From assembly GCA_016806645.1 (NCBI GenBank), contig JACSYO010002128.1:2356434-2420433 (forward strand): DNA of 64,000 nt, written 5' to 3'. A model generated the notes under the pieces. It worked only from the letters and a program-made list of their open reading frames with translations, did not search any database and was not told the origin of the DNA. This DNA comes from Ophiodon elongatus (Eukaryota > Chordata > Actinopteri > Perciformes > Hexagrammidae). Position 1 is the stretch's first letter; the number at the start of each line of letters is the position of its first letter. The position numbers and the translations under genes were made by a program. Of the stretch, positions 35,701 through 47,900 are shown piece by piece.

Positions 35701-38700
35701 AAAAAGCATTAGGTATAATAGAAACAGCATCATATACAACCACATTCAATCAGTCTTGACAGAAATTATGATTATTTATATTTTTTTACAACCCTATATT
35801 AAGCAACAAGTTATCAATTACCAATAATGAGCAGAAACATTGAAATGAAGTCCAACACATGGTAGTCCTTTACCTTTTCAGCAGTGCTAGTCCAGATCTG
35901 AGCGGTGTTGGACTCTGGGGCAGTGAGCAGGCTATGCAGCAGAGCAATAACCTCAGCAGCCATACTGTTGGCAACATGGCCGCTGATGAATGGCCTGACA
36001 GGGTCCGACCTGTTCAAGATCAATTTAAAAGTCAGAAAAAGTCTGTCACATAAACCACACACAGACAGACACACACACACACACACACACACTTTATTTA
36101 CCTGGCCAGATCAGCATTCCTGTCCCGACACACAGCGGTCTGAGCAGTTTTCTTCTTGTCACCAGTGGTGACGCCTCCAGCGGTCTCCTGGACTAGAGTC
36201 TCTATAGGTGGACCAACACTCACTATCAGGCCAGACTGAGCCCACTTGTTGGCCTTCCTCAGGGCAGCAGACGCCTCTTCTGTGATCACTTCACAGCTGC
36301 CACTCTAGAGATGGTTTGAAAAGGACAGCAGCGGTAAGGATGACACTTGGAATAAAGCTACAGAACACACGGACGTTCTCATATTGTTATTTTACGCTTT
36401 TAAATTCTGGATCATTTTTTCTTTTCAGTAAAACTGACCTTTGTCATGTCTCTGTCCATCTTTACCACCTTTTCCATGTTCGCTCCAGTGCCAAGCCGAA
36501 AGGGACGTCCCTCTGAGCTGCTGCATTTTGGAGTCGACGGAAGAACACTCATGTCATAGAAACTCAGACCAAGCTTCCGAATGTGAAATGACAAAGACAT
36601 TTGGGGCAAACTTACCTGAGAAGCGGTTGTAAGACCTCATGAGATGACTGGTCCTCTCTCTTGTGGATAAAGATTGATAGCTTGCCATCAACCGCCTCGC
36701 CCTCCTCCCCAACATCCTCAGACTTCAGAGCTCCTTTGGAACTGGCGCGGGACAAACTGGTGTCTGGCTCAGAAGAGCTGGGGGAGAGGAGGGTCTGACA
36801 GCCTGGTAAAAAAGGGAATATTGTAAATATTAATAATTAGTGGGAGAAAATAACATCATTACTATACAGCATATTTTGGCATTTAAATGTTTTGATAAAA
36901 GTACATTTGCTTTCAAGGGCCAACCCCTATCACACACATATTTAGTACTCCTAGGTAAGAGAAACCAACCTGGTACGACATAGTCTGCCAGCTTGGCTAG
37001 CAGCAAGGCAGCGATGCGCGAGGCAGGGTCACTCGCATCTTGCTGCTCAGCATCTAGCGTGTTAATTGAGTAGCTCCACGAAGGCAGGGCCACATTACCA
37101 CAGTCCTCCACACTCATGAGAGGCAGGGCAGCTCGGCATAGCTGCAGGATGATAAGCACCAGCTTTGGTGAAGGTCTCTGATCAAGCAGCAGAGACAAGA
37201 GCTTAGATACACAAGCCGGTTGGCTCAGGATAGCTTTCCCTATGTGGCTCCTGAAATACAAAATAAAGGAACATACATAAACATTGTATAAAAAACACAC
37301 ACAAATATATAATGATGTTCATAGAGGATGGAAACAAACGCATCACCAAAAATACATGACAAAGCTTTACCTGGATAGGTCGTTGAGCAGACTGAGCACA
37401 TCCTGTAAGGCGTCATTGCCAGCTGCCTGATTACCACAGCACTCTGTTGCTCTGGCCAGGTGATTCGTCAGCAGGCTGGACACCTGCCGTGCCAGACCAG
37501 AATGCACTGCATCTGTAGACCCACCTTGAAAGAGAAAAAAATAATTACAAACCATTACAACAAACTACTAACGTTGTAGTGTGCAACCATTTCCTCTGGC
37601 CATTTGAAAAAAACATTCTTAATGTGCACTTCAAGACAAGTTCATATTTTGAAGTATATTGATACAAGCATAGCTTACCTTCCACCTTCTCCCACTCGAT
37701 GCAGCGGTTAGCCAGAACCTGGAAAGCAGCCCAAGCCATAGTGGCCACCTTCTGCTTTTTGGTCTGCTTCTCATTTGAGCTGCATTCTCTCTGACCACTT
37801 AAACTACACAGGCTGTCCATGAGCTGGACCAGACCACTCCGAACCAGGCACTGCTCTTCACTCCTGTGACAACATAGATAACAAATGAGGGTAAGGAATC
37901 TGACGGTTTAGTAATACAGAGACAAATAAAAAAAAGACAATGCAAGATGAATCATCTTGCCTGGTGTAGGGGATTGTGCAAAGCAAGCCAATACTGTTGG
38001 CACACGCAATGGGGTAGCGCGCACATAGTGACACTACAGATGTCATGGTCTCCCCAAAGGCCTCCTGCACCTGCTCTACCATTCCGCCACAGGTCAGCTC
38101 CTCAATCCTGGCACACAAGCACAGATATATATATATATATATGAATCAGCCATATTCAAGCATCATTTTAAAGTTACATTAAACTATTTTTATATTGTAA
38201 TATGAATACTACATTGAACACTCTTGTATTGTAAGTTAGTGTGTATACTTAAGTATGTGTGTAGAGTAGGGTGGGGTCATTGCTAGTGCTTATAGCCCCC
38301 TCTTTCTTACCGTGGGCCACCTTGCAGTACCATCGTCACAGGCCCCACCAGGTGGGTGACGCCACCAACTCTGACAGCAGCAGTGAGCAACTCCCTCATA
38401 TGAACAAGCGCCTGCTTCCGTGTGGTGCCACGTCTCCATCGCGTCTGCGCAGCAGACAGGAAACTGCTGCTCGACACCTACAGAAACAACCGGTATAAAA
38501 GGATCTCAATGTCAGACCAGAATTCCCTTAAAGATTCTCATGCAGCTATGGCAACAAACAAGTCACTAAAAAAAGAAGTGAGTGATGAGTAAGAGACTTA
38601 CAGCCTGATCAGGAGTAGTTCCGATAAAGGCGAAGAGCTGCCCCAGCAGAACACTGTATGTTGGTTTGTCACGGCTGTCCTCGATGGCCAGAGACTGCAG

Positions 38701-41700
38701 CAGGGTAAATGAGCTGCTGCGATGACTGGTAGGGTGGTGTCGCCGTCTAAAGGTTAAAAATGAATTCCCCTCCAGTTCACTTACATGATTCTCAAAAATG
38801 AATTAGATCAAGCAAAAATAGACAAATACCTTTGGGGTGCGTGTGTAAACTCCAAGTCCTGGTTAGCAATCATCTCCAAGTCAGAGGGTGCTGACATGCT
38901 GCGTAGGAAGACTGGCTGCTTCACCATGGGGATCACGGTCTTGGCGTCTGATACTGATTTAGAGGCTGGCACAAAACGATTGTGGAGAAATTAGATGAGA
39001 ATCAAACTCACAGCCTTTTTGTCTGCCATGACTGATGTCTTGGAGTAACTAAAACGACATGAAAACTAACAAACGCTGACAGATAAAAATATCCAAAAAT
39101 TCATTCAAGTCTGACTCCTGTATAAATTACATAACTGTACCCATAGATACACAATCTGATGGATATTTCAATAGTGTTTGACAATATGCAACTTAAACAT
39201 CTGATTAAAGGACCAAATCTCTAATCCCAACCCTGCTGCCTAACAAGGTTAGTTACTAATAATAAATAATTACTAATTAGTAACATAAGAGGACACATAA
39301 AAAGATCTCATGTACCTGGACCTGGTGTGCCAGCAGGTGTGGTGGTGAGGCTTCTGCAATGTGGAGCAATGGTAACATGGAGCAGCAGCTCAGTGCGGTT
39401 CATCAGACTCTTCACCAGTGCCTTAGTTTTGGCCAGTGAAGTGCTACTTCTGAGATGCATGGTGTTTACCTCTTGAAAGAACTTCTCCCTGTAGTTACAG
39501 ACATGTAATGTTACTACACAATCTGACCCATGACATCTGTTCCAAGTGCAAGGATATTTTTTTAATTACTTGCCTCAAACCAAGGATGACATTTTCCAGA
39601 TCACTAAAATCTAGTGAGACCTCCTTCAGGGAGCAAAGTAGTTCCAGCTCCTTAATTTTGTTCTGATAAAAATAAAAAAAACACAACAACAAGATATTAT
39701 GAATATCAAAGCAAATGGTTGTGGTAATGGTATAATCTCCAGCGGAAAAGTTGCTAATTGTGTGTAGAGCAGGGTACCTCAAAGAAGTGGTAGTCGTGAA
39801 AGAAAGGAGTGTTGTTCTCCAGCTTTCCCTGCTGGGCCTCCTCTACCTCATTCTGCCACTTCTGTTCCAATTCTCCAACACTCTGAAAGTAACACCAGAG
39901 ATAATTAAACACAGAGTAAGACTCCCACTTTTTGTTTCTAGTCTGGTTGGTAGCCTGATCTAAACTCAGTTTGTCACTTCAGCCTCATCCTTATTTTAAA
40001 TTCATACTTATTCTCGTGTTTTTAATATTACTCTCATTTTTCCAGGTTTGTAATTCAATGTACTTCCTATGATGCCAATATCTCTCCATTGTGCCATCAT
40101 GTCAACAGCATCCTGGTGATTAAAGATATTATAAAGGTGATGTAAATATGGCTTAGCTTCGCAACAACACCTTTCAATTCCCCATTAATAACATTGCCTG
40201 TGGCCAACAGGACATACTTTATTAAACTTTCTTAAATAGCCTAATTAAAAAAACAGTCAATATGGCAAATGTGCATAGTGTGCACAGTGCATATTCAACG
40301 AATAGCAAGAAAATGTAACTTCAGTATATTAATTCCTAAAAGCCTTCCTGTGTTAACAGAAGCTCACCTGCAGCTGACGCTCCATAGCATTGATCTTCTT
40401 GAAGGTCTCAGCCATGATCTTACAGACCAGGTCGTACTCCTCTGCGTGGTCCTCACGGTACTGGTAGTTGACAAGTGACTGAAGGGCATCCACCAGGCTG
40501 AGGTGTTTTATGACACAGGATATGATAACCTCCTCCATAACATCTGGCCTGATCACCTCCCTGACAGAAAAAAATGGTTGAGGAAAAAAAAGTTATGATT
40601 TTGACAAGAAAACAAAAAAGCTTTACATTGTCACTGTAATTTTAAAGCAATATCACATTTCTTATCCCATAAACGAACAAAAACTAACCAACTATGGCTG
40701 CTATGAATTAGAAGAGCTGCAATACCGGAGGAAAACTAATGATGACTATTGAAAACAGCAATGGGAATTAAAATCAATCATTTGCTGTATGAACAAAGCC
40801 AGAAGGCATACAAAAGTTTAAATCTTCTATTTTAAGATATAATTTCTGATCAGAATTACAAGGACTTAAAAAGGATATTCTGATCATTTGTAAAACAATT
40901 TGAAAAATATATTTATATTTTATTACATAAATAATTTACAAAACTGTGGGCTTGGACACATGGATGATGTTACATGCATACCGTGACAGCGTGACCCTCT
41001 TACTTGATACTGGGACGGAATTGTGGTCGAGCCCTTCCAGACACCTCTCGTAGCCTACCCATGATGCCTGGAGGGAGGCGGATACGAGGTAAGTCAAAGT
41101 AAGTCCCAGGCATGAGGCCTGGGGGTGGGATGAGCACATCAGAGGGGTATGTGAACTCCCGATCCTCCTCAATAGTGAGTGGCAGAGGGGAAGGACTGGG
41201 CGTGAGAGCAGGAGAGATCGCGCCATTCGCTTCCACCTGCCACTGACACCTAATGGAATAAACAAACAAACCTGTCATCAGTCATTCATCTTGGCTCCGT
41301 TAAATGAGGTACCACTGAAGAATGTGTACTAATTGTGGTTATTGTTATGCACCAATCACCAACCCAAATTCCTTGTAAGTGCAAATGTACTTACAATACA
41401 TTGTACTATATTTATCACAATGGCCATCAGTATCACTTGGAGACATTTAGTCTTTTTTTCATTTAACTGTGTCACCTTTGCAGCAGCTTTGAGCAGAGCA
41501 AATCCTGGCAGGCTTCCTCCTCTCTTGTCACCTCTGGTCCGTTATAGAGAATGCGGAGCATTGAGCAAGCAAGCACTGACAGCCCCAGGGCAAGGTCTGC
41601 CAAGAAGGGGAGGCCTCCAGAGACATCCTCAGATGACTCCTGAAAACAAAAACAAATAGCATCTTCAGAATTAGCTGTCCCACAACGACTGCCAGTTTGA

Positions 41701-44700
41701 TTTAACAACAGTATTACAGACGTTGGGGACATGCCAGTGCTCACACGTTTTACCTGAGCTCTGACAGTGCAGGAGAACCCCCACATGGCTTTATCGGGGG
41801 TGTTGTGTTCACGTCCACTCCTCATCTCAAAGGAAAACGTCACCGTGTCTCCTTCAACCTAAAACAGGACACAGACAAAATGTAGCTCCTCAAGACCGTA
41901 TGTGCTCACAGTATACAGTATGTTTGTGTAAAACAGCTTATTTTACCTTGACAAGGTCTTTGGGCCATCCTGTCCCTAAGACACTGCGACTGCCATATCC
42001 CAGAGTGTTCCCTCCATACTCTGTTACTTTACGACTGTTGGTGTTGGGACCAGCATAGATAACCAACTAAAATATCAGAGAATACATTTAGTGCAAAATA
42101 TCCCCAACAGGTGTTTTGCTATGCCTGAAAAATTGCACACAATGTACGCAAGAGTTACAGGGGGTGATGGCCATTGGACCGACAGTGTATCGTTACAGTC
42201 AGTACCTTGTCATAGTCATACTGTGAGGAACAGCGAGAATCAAAACGAAGGTACAGACAGCGGGCCCCTGGGATGTGTACCGTTTCCTTGAACTTGTAAT
42301 TGTCCCTCACAGGGTGCACCGTCTCTACCGTCTTCCCAGCTGCCCATGGGGCAGGGATCTTCAGCCCAGTCAGGAAACCAGGCTCTTCCCGTTCGTCAAG
42401 AATTCTAATAGCAAGGATACAAATAAATGATGTTTTTTGAAAACTGAGTTTGTGAGAGACAAAACAGCTGGCATTTACATTGACCTAAGCTCTTGTACCG
42501 TAATTTCTTTATTAAAATACTTAATTATGCAGCAAAGGGATCCAATATATAATCAGGTAGAATTAATGAGAATTAGTTGTGAACATTCTCCTGGTGGACC
42601 TTCAGAAAACGTACTTGTCATCAGCAGAACATGCCTTTGTCCCCGGCCCGAGAGAACCCCCCATAGGTGGAGGCTCTTCAGTGAAAAGTGGAGACTGAGT
42701 CTTTAGTACTAGGGCAGTCTGGAAAACAGAGATTGGAAATAAATACTTGAATGATGACTACTTTTTCTACTCGAGAACCTTTAATTTAATGCAAGAATTG
42801 CCTTTTGGACTGGCAAGACTCCAACCTGGCTGGTGTAGAGGACCAGCTGCACCAATTGAGGCATGAGGGCGTCAGCAAGAGTGAGGGTCTGCAGGTTTGG
42901 GTGCATCAAAGAGGTGAGCAACACTGGCAGCAGGTGCCCAAGCATGGTGGCCTTGGTTACCTGTTCCAGGCCTTTCAACCTGAACAAAAACAAGAGAGAA
43001 GGCACAAATTGAATGTTATGGTGATGAATCCAAAGCAAAAAAACAAGACAAGAAATAGGGACATTTGTAAGGTAAAACAAAACCACAGTAATTTAAAAGA
43101 TCTGCATCCATAAATGATTTCTTCCGCCCTCTTTTATTCTTTGTAAAGAGGCTGCAGCATTACCCAAATTTAGCTAAATCTTGTTTCACAGTGAAATAGT
43201 GCATTAGAGCCAACTAAAAGAACATTATGTCTGGTTGTATTTTTTGTCAGTGACATGGTTTTATGATAATACAGTTGACACCACAGATTAACATTAAAAG
43301 TCTGCTCATGCAATACAATTAAATAAGTAGTAGATCGCTTGTAGATCTTAAGAAGGTATCCGGCAGCTACTTTGGCAGGCTGACCAAAACAGTCATTTCC
43401 CACCCTGAAACGGTATTTTTTTTTAACGATGCAGTTAAAAGTTCACCTGGTTTCTCTGTCAGCGATGTCGCTGTTAATGAGAGCTGTGGTCACCTGCTGC
43501 AGGGTCTCCAGCACTTCATCACATCCCACCAAGATCTTGGTTGCAAGGGATAGAATACTGCCTTGCAGCTCCTGAGGACCACACGCATAATATGCCCAAA
43601 TTTACGTAACACGGCTTTCAAGATTTCCAATCACCATCATGCAATACGGAAGTTACACAAAAAGAATTTCTTTACTTTTATGTCTGCATAATAAAACAAA
43701 CTTATTTTTTAGCTTAATCTGAGCTGTTTGATTGCGTGAGACCGTTACGCTTTCATCCTTTTATCAGTAATGATGATTAGTGATAAGAAGAAGAAACCAC
43801 ACATCCTTAGTTAGTATAGCACTGTTAACTGATATTATATTATGAGTGCAATGAGCACAAATTACTATGCAGTGCAGTAAAAGAACATGCATCTCCCGTT
43901 GCTCCGTTTGGTGGGTTGGTCTCTCATTGACAGACACACAACAGACTCCACGTGCACAGAGGTAGGGGTATTTAAAGGGGTGTTTACCTGTACCTTGATT
44001 GTTTCCCCTTGTAGGGAGCTGTCACTGTCGTCGCTATCATCCGGACGGATGAGAATGGTGTTACTGAGGAGGTGGTTCTGAACAGCCATGAGGTAGCGCA
44101 GACTAGGCGAGACCACCTACAGGGGAGGGAAAACCATCTTTAGTTTGTCCAAGTGAAATCTCACAAAACATGTGATCTTAAATCAACACAGATGGCATTT
44201 CATTCTACTGAAGTGATAGTCTTACTGGCACAGTGGAGAGCAGCTTCTGGAAGTCGTCTCGGGCGACAGTCTGACATTTGGTAATGACGAGGCAGGATTC
44301 CCGTACTACAGTCTTGAGAATACAGTGCAGCAGCTCATCATTCAATCTGTAAAAGAGAGAGATTTCTAGCACTTTGTGATTCACAAGTATAGTCCTACAG
44401 GGAGCTAACTTGTGTTTTTTAAGCTATGATATGACATTGTTCTGCGGGGTTATCAAAGGCTATTGGAAATTATATTGCACTCTATATTTACAGAATAGCC
44501 ACTTACCTGTAGTAGTCCTCTTCTTCACTCCCAAATCTATTCTTCTGCAATTGGTCTGCCAAGTTGGTAAGGATGACATCACGAAGTTGAGACAGACCAC
44601 TGTTCCTTTCACCTGAGTGTCACATACAAATACACAGAATATTAGATAAATTCACCACAAAACAGTTTAAATGGCAGTTATATCAAAATGTGTCTTTACT

Positions 44701-44845
44701 GTCATAGTCACCCTCAGTTAAAACCAGTTTCAGCAGTTTGTTGAGTTCAGCCTCCCCCTGATACAAAGTACTCAGGCCTGAACTACAGAGACAGAGAGGA
44801 AGTAAACAAAGAAAGCCCATGTGAAAACCATTATGATCACTATCT

Positions 44846-44918
<73 letters not shown>

Positions 44919-47900
44919 GAATTTCCGACTTACCTGATGGCCAGGCACACTTCTTTCTGAATCTCTGCTCCTATCTGATCCATTGGAGCCATGAGTAGCT
45001 GCCACAGGAGTAGGCCTGAACGACGCACGCTCTCCCTATTCTGCTCTGACTGAGGATTGAAAAACCTAAACACCACCTGGACAGAACAGAGGAAAAAACA
45101 AAACAAAAACAACTCAAAAACACAGAAAATGGCTGAGTCATTTTCAGCAAAACTGTCCCAAGCTACACCGCTAACTGACCTGGAACACCACCAAGATGCA
45201 GCGGATGATGCATGTATCTCCATTGACCATGGCCTTCTCCATGATGTCACAGATGCTGCTGAAGTGACGGGCCTCGATGGGATGTTGTTTACCCAGTAGG
45301 GCCCCCAAGGGCAGGCTGTTGCTGCTAGCCGCCAGCAGGTTGAGCTGATGGATACACATAGCACCTACATGATGAAGCAGCTGGTTGATCACCTCGCCAG
45401 TGGCCACAGTTTCCTCTGTGAAAGGACAAGTTTTGCAGATGATCAAATTTCTGACTTGACCTGATACGAAGAACATCTGGTGGTTTCCAGGCAGTATTCA
45501 TCTACCTTTGGGTTCTTTGATGACATGGCTGACACCGAGCCTATGACACACATGATGAAAGGCTTGGTTCCCAGGATTGCACCATTGATCTATGTAATCA
45601 CTGGAGCAGGTCCAGATCAAGTTGTTCAGTGCGTCATAACATGCTCCTAAGAAGCCAAAAAATACAGAATTATGTCATTTTAAATGGCCATGCATTGTGT
45701 GACTATCATCTGTGAGCCTGACACATAAAAGTAGAATGTAACAAAAGCTGAGCTCACCTAGTCCCGCCACCTGGGCTCCCCTGCCTAAAGAACTTCCAGG
45801 TGCATCAATGAGGTCTGCACGGCTGCTGAACTGACCGTCAGCCAGGTTAAAAACCAAGCTGGAAGCTAATACTGAGCAAAAATGTAAAGTTAGGTTTAGT
45901 GAATGAATTCATTAATTGTACAGTACAAATCATTGGGGGTTCTGCAATAGTTTTTTTTAAAAAACACAACTTTTCATTGATTATTCAATCACAAAAAATG
46001 CAATTAATATTTTACCATATTTTAACATGAATTAAGTTTTGCAGCTGAGCGCAATTTGCCTTTTCTGACTGCAATCATCCACATGGCAAAGTGTAAATAA
46101 GCTTGGAGCCCATGGGTCGGTTGTGTGGGGTCAAGCAGAGCCAGAAGCTCGTCAATGTGCTGGCGATTTGGGCCGGACTCAGTTCATATAGACCAGGCTT
46201 GGGTTGGACTTGACCGCACCAATATGCGTGTGGATGAAATAATACATAATTAATGATTAAAATATTAATTAAATCAGCTTATTTTATTTATTTTTCTGAC
46301 AATTTGTGACATTTTCTTAGTTCATTTAATACCTGTACTGATCTCACCGCAGCAGAAATAACATTCAGCAGTCTCCCCATTAAGAAAGACGCTGTGTGCA
46401 TTTACACGAGGGGCACAGCAGCTTAAGTTCATTGATTATTGATTTTTTTTTTTGCCCCAGTTTCAAAAAATACATGTAGGGGAGCTTCATTCATTTATTT
46501 TTCATGACACAACTGTCATTGCATCCTGTAACTGCATCCCAAAATGGCGACACCCATTATGTGCTGCAGTTAGCGGTGGTCTTTGTGAATAGGAACGTTT
46601 TTACAGTGAGGCTTCTTTGCATAAAAAGGGACAGATTTTACGCAACATTTTGCACAATACCTAATTGAAACATGTGCACAGAGACGCTATTTTCTTGGCA
46701 GCAAAGTTATGTGTGTATTTCACACTTTGCAGGTTCTTTGATAATTAAGCGTTTTCCTTTTGTCTTAGTTGTCCAGTTTTAGCGTCACAAAAGCCATGCA
46801 ATCCTTTTGTGAATTCACCCCTCAAATGTTATGTACTATACATATCATCAACCCTTACTGGACTTAATGCTGTAATCAGACTGTAATCAGAATATTTGTT
46901 ATCCTCCTCCAGCAAAAAACTCAACACTGAGGATTTCCAAGTGTTTGTGTGTGTGCTCTTACTTTTGAGAGAGGACAGGCTGCTGGTACCTCCAAATAGG
47001 GAGCGTGTGGCAGAGCTCCCAGATACACCAGGAGGTGAGACCAGCATCACTAGATAGGTTCCACACACATACATCGGAGTCTTTCTCAGGGTCTTTAGAG
47101 GGAGTCCACAGCTAGTGTTCACAGCTATGAAAGAGTTAAACAGAAAAGTGTCACCAGAAAGTATTCTAATCCATAAGTATTGCACGTTTAAAGCACATAT
47201 GATTTTTGGATGACTAAAGGTTGTGCTGATGAATTACCAGACTGTTCCTCTTTGACAGTGTTGGTGATTGCAGAGCCTGTGAGAGCAGCCAATGTGGCAG
47301 AATGGGAGGCCCGGAAGCGTGACATTCGACTCAAGAGAAGCTCATTCAAGCACTTTGACGACTCGCCTTCCTTGCGAGTTAGAATAACCCTCTCCTGCAA
47401 GATGTCTGCAACACACAGCCCTGTCTGTGTCTGCACCATGGATATGGGGGGAAGAGAAAACGTCAAGGGTGGAACATGGACATACAATAGACTGAAACCA
47501 CTGTATATGGCAGGGCATATACTACTCACAGACAGGTGAAAGACATCCATGAAGACAGAGTGGCCTTTTTGTGTCTTCTCATTGAGACTGGCTGGGGACC
47601 AGACCCAGTACAGGTAGGTCCCATCTGAGCAGAGGTGCAGCGTGGTCATGCTGCTGCCCACAGGGAAGTGGTGGGCTGGCATGGGCACAATCTGGCACAC
47701 CTGAAAATCACACAGTGAGCGTAAGCCCTAGCTATGGCTATGCTTGTCATTTCAGCTAAGAGCTGGTTGAATTTTTAATCACCACATTGGACTGAACTTA
47801 GCTTTTTTTTTATAGGCCCCTATCTTTGTACAAATTCGTATATGTATATTTTCATCTCTTGCATTTGCATTATGGCTTCATTGCATCCTGAGTAGAGAGA

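Noticed and set aside
45872..46962. Hidden exon or mobile element in hectd4 intron 9 (about 1.1 kb)
   Set aside because: Some blocks around 46.55-46.75 kb look repeat-like, but I found no terminal repeats, target duplication or coding frame.
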